From Hepsetus odoe (Eukaryota > Chordata > Actinopteri > Characiformes > Hepsetidae), in contig CM029370.1 in assembly GCA_017165825.1 (NCBI GenBank), positions 18,017,757 to 18,081,756 of the forward strand: a stretch of 64,000 nucleotides of DNA, given 5' to 3'. Positions 37,358 to 48,113 of the stretch are shown here, piece after piece (positions within the stretch are counted from its first letter, which is position 1; each line of letters begins with the position of its first letter). Under the pieces are notes generated by a model, which did no database searches, was not told where the DNA came from, and saw nothing but the letters and a program-made list of their open reading frames with translations. A program made the position numbers and the translations under genes.

Positions 37358-37634
37358 TAAGTGAAAGTGAAAAGTGAAAGGGAAAGTGAAAACCCTTGTC
37401 ATTGCGAGGTCATAGCACAGCACACGTGAACCACAACAAAATTGAACCTCTGCATTAAACCCATGCACTCAAACACCGTGCAGCAGTGGGCAGCTATTGA
37501 AAGCGCCCAGGGAGCAGTGGCGGGGACAGTACCTTGCTCAAGGGTACCTCAGGGCAACCTACTTGTGAGGGAATCGAACCCACAATCTTCCGATGCGGGG
37601 GGGCAACTCCCGGACCACTAGGCCACCGCTGCCC
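37358..37634 (-). repeat. tRNA-derived SINE
   Basis: Minus-strand full-length member with a GTGAAA-type repeated tail (37364-37392) and an intact head at 37600-37634. Confidence 0.85.
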
Positions 37635-38478
37635 CAAACTTACAACCATGTTATGTCATCTTTTTCTGTGATGTACCTTTAGAGGTATTAAAAGGTAGTC
37701 TGGTTCCTATCCCACAGCTGTTCTCTAAAAACGAGAAATTCACAATCAACCTCTCTGAATGACTTTTAGAAAAATCTTAATTTCAATTACATTTTGAAAA
37801 ATCAGTACAATGTCCCTTAAAATAACACATTATAATGAGCTTGCCTTACTACCCAAGCTGGCTGCCAAATGTTTTGGGTTTTATTTCAGTGCTGTTGTCT
37901 ATTGTGCCACCCACTGGCCCATTAACAGTAAGCTCTTTCACCCCTTGTAATTCCACAGGTAATCCTGAGGGTCCATCCTGCCTGTTTGTTCCGAGCATTC
38001 CTCCCTCTCTGGCCGCTGTGGCTTTGGCAGGAAGCCTTTGTTCTGCAGCAGGATGAAAACACATCCAGAGCTTTCACTCTGTGTGCCATCCTCTGTCCTT
38101 GGCAGATGGGTATTTGTGTTATTACAAAACGTGGAATGTGCTCTGAAAGGGGAGCTGATCTGAAATAGGGCCCCATTCAGAAGCTTCCCACCACTAATGC
38201 ATCAGAAAAGGCCGTCGGTTAGAGTCATCAGCCATGATTTGCAGGGTTGTTATGGATTTTAAAAGGCTACAACATGCAGCAAAATCTCCCAGAGCCTAAG
38301 AATATGCACCTGGAAATGTAAAAGTGAAATCATTTTTTTGACTTGCTTTTTTTACTAGTTCATATCTTATATGCAGGGATGAAATATACACATAATGCTT
38401 TTTCACTCAAATTTTGGTTGCTGCATTTGTTTCCAAAATAACCTGAAATACTGATGCTGTGTTCAGAATAAAATATAC

Positions 38479-39848
38479 ACTGTGTGCACAATTATTAGGC
38501 AAGTGAGTAATTTGACCATATTATCATTGTTATGCATATATTTCAACTCCAAGCTGTATAAACTGGAATGCTAAATGGATTTAAGCAAATTGGATGGTGT
38601 GTATTTGTTATAATGAGGGAGGGTGTGGCCTAAGGACATCAACACCCTATATCAAGTTGTGCATAATTATTAGACAGCTTCTTTTCCTCAGACAAAATGG
38701 GCCAATGAAGAAAAAATCTTTCAGAGGGATGCAAGATATTGGGGAGTGATCACAGAACCTTCATACGGTTTGTTGCAAATAGTCAACAGGGTGGCATGAA
38801 AGGTGTTGAGAAAAAAAAATTAACTTTGCAAATTAACTGCCAGAGATGTGAGACGAATCGAACATGAAGCTACCAGCGACCCATGATCCTCCATTGCTGT
38901 CATATTCCAGAACTGAACCTACCTGGATTGTCCAGAAGTACAAGGTGTTCAGTGCTCAGAGACACAGCCAAGGTAAGGGAGGCTGAAACCCCACCACCAC
39001 TGAACAAGACACATAAGAAATATCTCAAGACTTGAGATATTCTTGAAAGGTTTTATGGAGATGAGATGAGAGTTACTCTTGACGGACCAGATGGATGGAC
39101 CCGTGGCTGGATCAGTAACGGGCACAGAGCTCCGCTTCCACTCAAATGCCAGCAAGGTGGAGGTGGGGTACTGGTACGGTTTGGTACTATAAAGATGAGC
39201 TAGTTAAACTTTTTTGGAAAAAGTCTGCATCTTTTAAGAAGCCCATGATTTTTATGCAGGACAATGCTCCATCCCATTCATCAAAGCTCCCCACTTTGTG
39301 ACTTTAAAGATTTGAATATTGACATGAAATTCCCGACCTGACCTATTGAGAACTTGTGGACCTTCTTAAACGGGAGATTTTCGGTGAAGGAAAACGCTCC
39401 ACCTTTCTGAGGTGAAAGTGACTATTCTTGTCATTGTGATTACACACAGCACAGCACACAGTGAACCACAACAAAATTGGACTTTTTTGCATTTTTGCAT
39501 GCACACACCGTGCAGCAGGGGGCAGCTATGAAAGTGACCGGGGAGCAGTGACGGTGACGGTACCTTGCTCAAGGGTACCTCAGGGCAACCTACTGGTAAT
39601 GGGTTTGAACCCACAATCTTCCGACGTCGGACTGTTGTTGCTGCTGCACAAAAAGATGATCATCAACAGATAGAGAAATTCTGCACACTAACAGTTGCCT
39701 AATAATTGTGCATACATATTTCCTTTGTAAAACACTCAGGATTCAGGGTTATTAACATTTTGGATTGACTGATAGCACTGTATTTGTTCCATATTCAAAT
39801 TAATCCTCAAAATACCCACTTGCCTAATATTTGTGCACATTGTGTAAT
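38479..39848 (+). mobile_element. Tc1/mariner-type transposon, decayed, with SINE insertion
   Basis: Inverted ends GTGCACAATTATTAGGCAAG (38484) and CTTGCCTAATATTTGTGCAC (39819-39838). Inside, plus-strand transposase fragments are readable (LDGPDGWTRGWIS near 39080 and FMQDNAPSH near 39250, the second catalytic Asp region). Frames are broken. A SINE is inserted at 39413-39632, splitting the 3' part. Confidence 0.8.
39413..39632 (-). repeat. tRNA-derived SINE inside the mariner-type element
   Basis: Main-family SINE, minus strand; the head is truncated after the ATCTTCCGA block at about 39620. Confidence 0.8.
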
Positions 39849-40099
39849 TAACTACACTTTACACTGTTATGGCACAATACATGTAAGACATCATTTAATA
39901 ATAAGTTATTAGGAATGAACTTTGTACACACAGAAAGAACCAATTAACAGATCATTTCATCACATTGACTGGTTCTGAAACAAAACAAATGTTGCTACTC
40001 AGGTGATATTTGGCGAAAAGCGTCAAGAAAAAAGAATCACCAATACTGACTCTGAATTCGCCTCTGTCAGACTTGAAGGTAGAATGAATGTCAGAAAAA

Positions 40100-40280
40100 C
40101 GCACCAATGGCGATGGGCGGGGACATGTGAGAGTAGGCGGGGTCATGATGGGGTCGGCGGGCGGGGTCATGAGGAGTGGGCGGGGAAAGCGGAGTGGCAG
40201 TTTAAGGTTCCCGGTCACGCTGCCATAGGAACGTGTAGTGGTGTTGCACGCGCTGCCTGGACGAATGTTCTAGAGGTGTG
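40100..40280 (+). promoter_or_regulatory. GC-box promoter of eif5
   Basis: A CpG-rich stretch with a CCAAT box at 40104-40108 and four GC boxes (GGGCGGGG or one base shorter) at 40115-40122, 40136-40142, 40159-40166 and 40178-40185. Three are followed by A/TCATG, giving a repeating unit of about 20 bp. Strong splice signals of the eif5 leader follow downstream. This is a typical TATA-less housekeeping promoter; Sp/KLF and NF-Y binding is inferred. Confidence 0.7.
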
Positions 40281-40739
40281 TATCAAAAACGACTTCTTTC
40301 TACACACATAATCAAAACAATCATCATTTTCTTTATTACTATTATTTCATATATTTTATTAGACAAACTGAACGTGTTTCTAGCGCATAGCTTGGCTAAG
40401 CGAGCTAGTTCAGCGTTAGCTTTAAGCTACGAAGCTGTTCCATATGTTAGTGTTGTTGCGAAGTGTGAGCTAACGGTTAACTGCAATTAGCCTTTACCAG
40501 TCCTGGTCCTTGGATATCACTATATATTTTTACCAAATGCACCTCAACACGTTCGTCAGTGAGGGGAAAATGGACTTTAAAGGGTGCAGGGGGTTAACAG
40601 GACCATGAGGGAACCCGAGGTAGCATCCTGTGAAGTAAGCTAACGCCCGTCGTTTATGTTGTGTTGCGCCACTTTGGTTTCGTTTCAGATTCCCCGGTTT
40701 TGAGGGCGTCTCGGGTTTTCTCTTCGGGACTCTAACCCT

Positions 40740-41147
40740 CCGCTACACCAGGTGTAAGTGTCGGGCGCCCGGTGCTGCAGCCACATCTGCTCATCCACAG
40801 GACACTTCGCTGCATCTCAGGGAGACTAGCGGTGTGTTTATGTCTTTGTTTTATCCAAACGGCGAGTACCTGGACGTCAGGAGCTGCGGATGGGAAAGGT
40901 AGGATTTTTTTTTTTTCGTCTCTACCACATGATTTTGTTGCTGGTGTGTGCGTACATCCCCTGTGAAAAACTGAAGTGAGGTTTAAAATGGCGGCCCCCT
41001 CCTCCTAACTGCTGCCACACCGCCGGGAGAGTGACGCATTCTGCAGCACGCTCACTCTCACTCCGTTAAACTTCATGTGTCCCTCCTGCCAGGGCAACAC
41101 TTAACAGTTGTTCATGTTTTTCAGCACATGTGCAGTGCTGATCGCAG
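40740..41147 (+). other. eif5: Candidate eif5 5' UTR exons
   Basis: A noncoding exon appears to end at 40898 before a GTAGGA donor. A possible mini-exon at 41125-41147 has a pyrimidine tract with CAG before it and GTAAGC after it. A strong YY1-type motif (AAAATGGCGGC) lies at 40985-40995 in the first intron. Exon starts and usage are inferred from splice motifs only. Confidence 0.45.
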
Positions 41148-41448
41148 GTAAGCTGTCAGACAAGTGGTTCTGTCGCTGTAACTCGTGTAGAACCACTGTT
41201 CACTTCTCGTTCATCATTGTGTGCAGTGTAATTCTGTCATTTTTCTGAGTTCCTGTCCAATTGGTTAGGCGTGAGCAGCTGTTCCTTAAAGATAAAGAGA
41301 GCTTTCTTGTCATTTGGGTGGGAACCGCACTGTGTTCAAAGTCTGATCTTCAGAAGTTGGCAACGGAAGCGTCTGATGGATGCTGAGCTACTTGAATTGC
41401 CTATTTTCACTCATCTGTGCCCTTTTTTTTTGTTTGTTTGTTTTGCAG

Positions 41449-43751
41449 AGCCGTTGGACAGCTTTTGAAACCTGTGTGTGGGGAACTTAGCCTACGAGTC
41501 TGCAGTTTAGAGCCTGAGTGGCCCTACTTTTTTCATGTCAGAGATACAGTCCTCTTGCAAACGTTTATGTCCTCCCCTCCTTTTGAGACAGAAGATACCA
41601 AAAATTGCCAGGTCAAGATCTTTTCATCTTGCTGATAAAGCCTACAGCAAGCTAAAATGTCTGTCAACGTCAACCGCAGCGTTTCAGACCAGTTCTACCG
41701 CTATAAGATGCCCCGTCTGATTGCCAAGGTTAGTATGGCATACTCTTTTGGGATTTGTTGCATTTCTGTTAATGTACACATGGGGGGGAGACTTTTGAAA
41801 GCCATTTTTGGTCACCTGTTTATTTATCTATCTATCCCCTCTGCTAGGTGGAAGGCAAAGGAAATGGAATCAAGACCGTCATAGTCAACATGGTTGATGT
41901 TGCCAAGGCACTGAATAGACCTCCAACTTGTGAGTAAAGTGTGAATACTTATATTTCTCCTTATGCCAACTAGAAAAATGTTAATCATAACTTTTTTTCT
42001 TTTTCTTCTCCCCTCATTACTTTCTTTCCCCTAGATCCCACAAAGTTCTTTGGTTGCGAGTTGGGAGCCCAGACCCAGTTTGATGCCAAAAATGACCGCT
42101 ACATTGTCAATGGATCTCATGAGGCAAACAAACTGCAAGATATGCTGGATGGATTCATTCGCAAGTTTGTGCTGTGTCCTGAGTGTGACAATCCAGAAAC
42201 TGATTTGGTAATTATGCCCTGAATGACCCTTTTGCGCTTTCTAAATGACTGATTTTAAACTCCACCCAGTGGCATGATTCTTTTTCACAATATAACGCTG
42301 AATTGCCCACTGAATTCCATTCAACGCAACCTCCTCATTGACTTGTGAAAAACAAAGCTTTCGGTGATGAGCCTTTTTGAAAGCTAAAATTTCAAACTGT
42401 GAAGTTTGAATGGGTGAACTTGTTACCCTCTGTGCTGGCTATAGTTCTGAATGTGTTGCTGAGTGTGCAGGTTCCTGTAAGATCACCTTTTCCCCCCTCA
42501 AAGGTGTTTTTCTGCTGAATGAAATGAATGTTCAGTAGAGCTGATGTAACATCTAAACTATCACTGGGTTCTGTGGGCAATGTTACAGTTCCTGGCTTTA
42601 ATTAAAAAGAAATCAGTCTGTCAATAGGGGTCACAGGGATAGACGGGAAAGCTATCATCTGAGTGTTTCTGCAATGGGTAATTTTTGATTGAAAGCAGTT
42701 TCTGGGGGGGTGTGGGTTTTTGAGGGGGACAAACCCCTTGGTTTTGCAGTGCAGCAGTCCAGGTCTTGCATTGTCTCTGTTAGCTTGTTTTCTGCTTAGC
42801 TATGCTTCTGCGGCGTTTGTTATGTACTGACTCCCGCAGTCCTATTCAGGATTAGCCTGTGCTGTGATTTTGAATGATCCCTATATTCTGTTTAGTCTTA
42901 GGGCTTGGAAAACATTTTTCTCAGAAAGGGTTGCAAAGTTTCTCCAAATGTTAAACATTTTTATGATGGCTTCTTTTTGGGCTAAAGCTTTACAAACATG
43001 CCTGGCTAGTAGCTTGAGACATCATATAGTAGGTTCCTAACGAGGTTATAACTAATTTCTGTAAATTTCTACAGCACATAAATCCAAAAAAGCAGACCAT
43101 AGGAAACTCCTGCAAGGCCTGTGGGTACAGAGGCATGCTGGACACCAGACACAAACTGTGCACCTTCATTCTCAAAAACCCACCTGGTAAGTTTGTTTCC
43201 TTTTGGTTTCGTTTGAGTTTTTGTTTTGCAGAGGGTTCCAGGTATTAGTCAGTGCTGAGCACTGATGGTAGAAGCTCATGTTAAAGCACTGGTTTTTGTA
43301 GTAAAAAAATGTGCAAAATGGTTTTACAGCAAGTGTGGGTGGGAAAGCAAACGTCATTTGCTTATTGAAGGATATGAGGCCGTAGTGTTTCTCTGTAGGG
43401 TTTCATGAGATCTCTGCTGGTCCTGATGAAAATGTCTTCAGAGCCTTCCTGCCATATGTAACACTGGAGCAGTTGGTATGACTCAGTGTTTTTTTGGAGT
43501 GACCTGCTTTGGTGAAATACTGCAGTGGTGTCTAAAGTCATTGGCATTTTTCCCATGGCCTTTCACACTCTGTCTTTTTAGTGATAAGTCTTTAGTACAG
43601 CTTTCTGGCTTGAATTGCATTGCAGGAACAAAGAACATTTATACATTTGGTTTCTAACCAGAATTACTTTGTCTAGTTGAAGTAGTGTTGTTGTTTTATT
43701 TTTCTCCCCCCCCCCCAATTTTGCAGGCTATGAAAAATTACCACATAAGCC

Positions 43752-43806
<55 letters not shown>

Positions 43807-46453
43807 GAATTTCAGCTTTGACCTATGACACTAACAAAAAGGTATACTTTACATGCTTATTTATTTATTTCCCCTCCTCTGTGCTTGCTGTCTTAAAACA
43901 GAGAATGACAGTGGGTCTGTCAAGAAGGAAAAAGAGAAAAAAAATCGTAAGAAAGACAAAGAGAATGGCTCAAATGGTGGAGAAGCTGAAAACAATGATA
44001 TAGATGCTCCTGATGCTGTGGTAAGCACGACCTCTCTGACTTACAGCATTTTTAAAGGGGGGCACTTGGACTCCTTATGTTCTATAGAGTTCTGTCTCGC
44101 TCAACAGTTTACATGTTGAATATCATGCACAATACAGTTAAGTTGATGAGTTAAGTCTGTAATGCAAGAAAATTATACTGCTCTTTATTTATGTAAATGT
44201 TTTTCCTAAATAAATATTAAAAGGCAAACATGGAATGGTCCTTGACTATAAAGCTGGCTTTAAGTCCACTAGGCAGTTTTTTTCCTTATTAGATGGTGTT
44301 TCTTTCTGATATTTCTAGGCAGGTCACTCTTTATGTGAATATATGCTTCTGTGCAAGTGATGACTAAGAAGGAAATAATTTGTTTGGGTGCTTTTTTAAA
44401 TTGTATTTTCAGTTTATTTGGGAGAAAAGTTCAAGAAGTGTGTTTTCTTTCTCTTTGAAATGAAGTTGCAGTTAGCATGCATGCTAAGAATTTCCTGTTT
44501 CCTAGAATGCATGCATGTATTAACATGGGTTCTGAGGTTCTGGCAAAATGCTGTTTCAGGGTAGCAGCTGTTATCAAAAGCTTAAATTTTCTACAGTTAA
44601 GCTGATGTCCCATGTTTTGAGTAAAAAGTCAACTTGACTAATAATTTGTAAACATTTGTTGGATAACTGCTTGGGCAGGATAGGGATGATGATGATGAAG
44701 ACTGGGCAGAAGAGACCACAGAGGAGGCTCAGCGACGCAGGATGGAGGAGATCAGTGAGCATGCTAAGGGCCTTACGTTGAGTGAGGACATTGAGAGAAC
44801 TTTGGAGGAGAGGGTCAACTTGTTCTACAACTTTGTAAAGGTATATTTTGCAACATAAACTACATTTTTGCTTTTAGCTGGTTCATTCTGAGTTTCTCTG
44901 AAGAGAAATTCTCATTCAGTCACTGAGTTCGTCACACAAATCGCATACACTCCATATTGGTGTCAGTTGAATAAATTAAAAGTATCACCCTTTCCCTATA
45001 GCAAAAAAAGGAGGAGGGAGTGATTGATTCAGCTGATAAGGACATCCTGGCTGAAGCAGAGCGGCTGGAGGTGAGGGCTATGGGCCCACTGATCCTGAGT
45101 GAGCTGCTTTTTGATGAGAACATTCGTGAGCAGATTAAGAAGTACAAACGTCACTTCCTCCGAGTAAGTGTGATCCACGTTGGCTGTATCTTTTTGCTTT
45201 ATTCAGAGGCAACCGATGTTGTCTGACTCCCAGGAGACATGTGTTTACCCAGACATGGCACAATTCTGTTATTTATTTATAGTTGGGCAGAGAGCATGCA
45301 TGAGTGTGATTTACTCCTTAAATACTTAATGCTGAACTAAAAGTTAGCTTTGAATTTTATTTATTGAAGTTTTGCCTTTGTAGTCATTTTAAATGGTGTC
45401 CAACTAAAATTGTTTTTGTCCTTAGTTTTGCCACAATGATAAAAAGGCTCAAAAGTACCTCTTGGGTGGTTTTGAGTGCTTGGTGAAACTCCACCAGAGT
45501 CAGCTTTTACCCCGTGTGTCTATAATTCTCAAAGACTTGTATGACTCTGACCTGCTGGAGGAGGAGGTCATACTTGCGTGGGCTGAGAAGGTGAGAGAAA
45601 CGCACATTCTCACACCCCTTGACAAACCCTTGTATATCTTTTCTAAAAAAAAAAAAAAAAATGCAACGAAATGTGAAGCAATTCTTGGCATATTAAAGGA
45701 TAATGCGATGGGCTGGCGACCTGTCCAGGGTGCGTCCCCCGTCCTCGCCCTGTGCGCGCTGGGTTGGACACCAACGCGACCCCGTTTGGGACAAGCGGCA
45801 GAAAATGGATGGATGGAAATGGAGATAGTGGTTTTTTTTTTGTTTGTTTTTGTGCCACACCTAAGCCACTGTCATGTCTGTTCCAGGTCTCTAAGAAATA
45901 TGTCTCTAAAGAACTTGCCAAAGAGATCCATGCTAAGGCTGAGCCCTTCGTTAAATGGCTGAAGGAGGCTGAGGAGGAGAGTGAGGGCAGTGAGGAAGAG
46001 GATGAAGAAGATGAAGACAACGTGGAGGTAATAACTGGCCTTGTGAAACAAGGAGCTCATTTCTCAGATCTGGATTAAATTTAAGACTAGACTGAGAGGC
46101 ATTTCCCCAAATTGCTGAAGTGTAATTTAGTCCCATCTTAAACTTAGTTATGGTTTTTGGCTATTTTAATCATGTGGTGTTAATCTTTCTGTGGTTGTGG
46201 AAAGTGGATTTGAATTGTTTATTTATTTTTTCCCTGAAGGAATACCTGTAGTAAAAAAAAAAAGCAACTCTTTCTATATGGTTAATTAGCATTCATGTGA
46301 CATCTTGTTTTGGAGTAATTCTGAAGTGTTTTCCCTGGCACGTGTTCTGTCTAGGTGGTTTATTCCTCCTCTGCCCGTGAACTGAAGATGGCAACAACAA
46401 AGCCAGAGAAGTCTGAAAAAGAAGAGGATGACATTGATATCGATGCCATTTAA
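41449..46453 (+). CDS. eif5: Eukaryotic translation initiation factor 5 (eIF5)
   Basis: CDS exons: 41657-41728, 41848-41929, 42035-42207, 43075-43186, 43902-44020, 44679-44840, 45002-45163, 45426-45590, 45887-46027, 46355-46453. They give 428 residues, close to human eIF5. eIF5 is the GTPase-activating protein for eIF2 in the 43S/48S complex and helps set start-codon stringency. The N-terminal domain carries Arg15, the arginine finger, and a C2C2 zinc ribbon (Cys99, Cys102, Cys122, Cys125). A Lys/Asn-rich linker follows, then an acidic-helical W2 (HEAT-like) domain with conserved aromatic and acidic blocks. The tail is very acidic and ends DIDIDAI. The start exon begins at 41449 after a strong pyrimidine tract, and the ATG at 41657 has A at -3. 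The leader holds uORFs. A candidate ATTAAA polyadenylation signal is at 46719-46724. enpp5 converges from the right. Confidence 0.97.
41535..41720 (+). promoter_or_regulatory. Overlapping uORF in the eif5 leader
   Basis: An ATG at 41535 in the same exon as the main start opens a 61-codon frame that ends with TGA at 41718-41720, overlapping the eif5 ORF by 64 nt in another frame. Its context is poor (T at -3 and T at +4). A second poor-context ATG at about 41567 opens a short frame ending at 41635. Poor-context inhibitory uORFs are known in vertebrate EIF5 mRNAs and underlie negative autoregulation, because eIF5 relaxes start-codon stringency. Confidence 0.75.
43754..43799 (+). repeat. Poly-T run in eif5 intron 4
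   Basis: About 46 consecutive T between a CAG and an A. It could be the reversed poly-A of a lost retroelement; no element body is recognisable next to it. The length may be unreliable in assembly. Confidence 0.8.
45700..45828 (+). repeat. Headless SINE tail module in eif5 intron 8
   Basis: GATGGGCTGGCGACCTGTCC to GGCAGAAAATGGATGGATGG, preceded by poly-A at 45645-45661. It matches the 3' part of the composite SINE at 17931-18117. Confidence 0.7.
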
Positions 46454-48113
46454 AGAAAAAAAAAAAACTAAAAGTAATGAAGTCGCCTCTTGACATTGTG
46501 CAAACCCTGCTGGTGGTCAGATGCATGCCTTCATGACTTTGCTCTTCTCAGCTGTAGGCCTGCATTAGTATTTTGCTAGAAAGCCTTATTTTAGTCACTT
46601 CACAAGCCCTCTTTATGAATTGCCATTCTATTTGTATGCATGAAATACTTTAGATTGTAGGGCACAAATTTTTTTTTTTTTTTTTTTTTTCCCCCCCATT
46701 CCTTGTATTTTTGCAACTATTAAAGAATGTTTGCCAGTGAAGTTTGTTTTGAGGAATTTGTATGTGTACTGCAATAACCTGGAAGGCTTGCTGATTCTTA
46801 ATTGCATGCTCCCTGATAGGAAGCACTGGACAAAGCAGTAATGTGCACCTTATACCAGTCTTTAATGGAAATTTAGAACATGACAACAGTTAAATCATTT
46901 AAAGTCACAGGTTAACACTACAATATAATAAATTAAGAAGGGCAAATATGGCATTCACTGAATTTTGTTTTTTCTTCTCTCTTCTCTCCACTTTAGCCAC
47001 ACCATAAAAATGTAACATTGCAGGCAACTTGTACATAAACTAACTATATACCAGCTACAACTACATAAAGGTTTTTAAAGTTATATCTATATATTTTTTT
47101 TGTTTGTATTTTTGCACTTGTAGAAGGTAAATCACAGTGGTTCTGCCCAGCTCAGGCCTCATGTAAAATTCTCATTTTGAAATTCTGAAATTAGAAAATC
47201 AACAAAGGTGTGTTGTGACATTAATTTATAAACCAGAGAGTTTCCCAGATTAGTAGTTTAAGGATTTTGGCACGTAGCCTTTTTTTTTTTTTTTTTTTTT
47301 AGGTTAAAAGCATGGGGAAAATACTGTGCAAAATAAAACCACTTTGTTCCTGAATACTTTCATTTCTACCAACCTGGTTAGCTTACAATAATCTTAGTGC
47401 AACACTGAGGCATTTTAGTAACTACCTATTTCTTGTAAATAAAAAACATTCTGCCAGCATTACAAACAAAAGTATTTAGCCATTGCACTTCACCACTTAT
47501 AGAAGGAAATCTCAATAAAACACAGTATAAAATGCAAAGAATTAAGAAAGATACCAATGCCCCCCCCCCCAGTTTAAATCCAAAAACTAAGAATTGACAT
47601 TTTGTTAAACATTCAGTAATGCAAGTATAAACTAGACAAACACTGAGAAAAAGGAAAATTACAAAACTACAAACTAAACCTAAAATAGTTAAGGTTAGTA
47701 CCTTGTATTTTTCCCCCTTTTAGAAATAAATAGGGCACAATTTTTTTGTAGAAGTTTAGAAATAATCATTTTTACCACCGAACGGCACCATGGGAATGAT
47801 CAGCTATAATTCTGACGATTGTTCTGTATTGTCTGTAACTTCTCCCCACATATTGCTCTTAATTATTTTGCCTTGGCGCGAAACCATCGGTAATGGTTTG
47901 ATTTGGCAGTCGGCCCGTTTGAGTGAATTAAAGCAACCTTGACTGTAGATTAAAGTTTATACAGCGGGCCTAATGGAGTTAATAGAAAGTGTGAAAGGTT
48001 ATGAAGCACCAGAGAGAGGATCAGTGCTACATGCTTTAAGAGCCTCAAACTAGAGACTTTTAAAGGCGTGTTACTGCAAGCAACACCTTTGACATATCAG
48101 GATAAAGTAACAA
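46454..48113. other. eif5 3' UTR and eif5/enpp5 convergent spacer
   Basis: The two genes end tail to tail 1.66 kb apart. The spacer holds T-rich runs (46669-46690 and 47279-47302), a C-run at 47562-47571, a candidate eif5 signal ATTAAA at 46719-46724 and an AATAAA at 47332-47337. The 3' UTRs may overlap. No further gene seen. Confidence 0.5.

Noticed and set aside
42364..42450. C/D snoRNA candidate in eif5 intron 3 (GTGATGA, then CTGA)
   Set aside because: The flanks of the putative C and D boxes do not pair, and no C'/D' boxes are visible.
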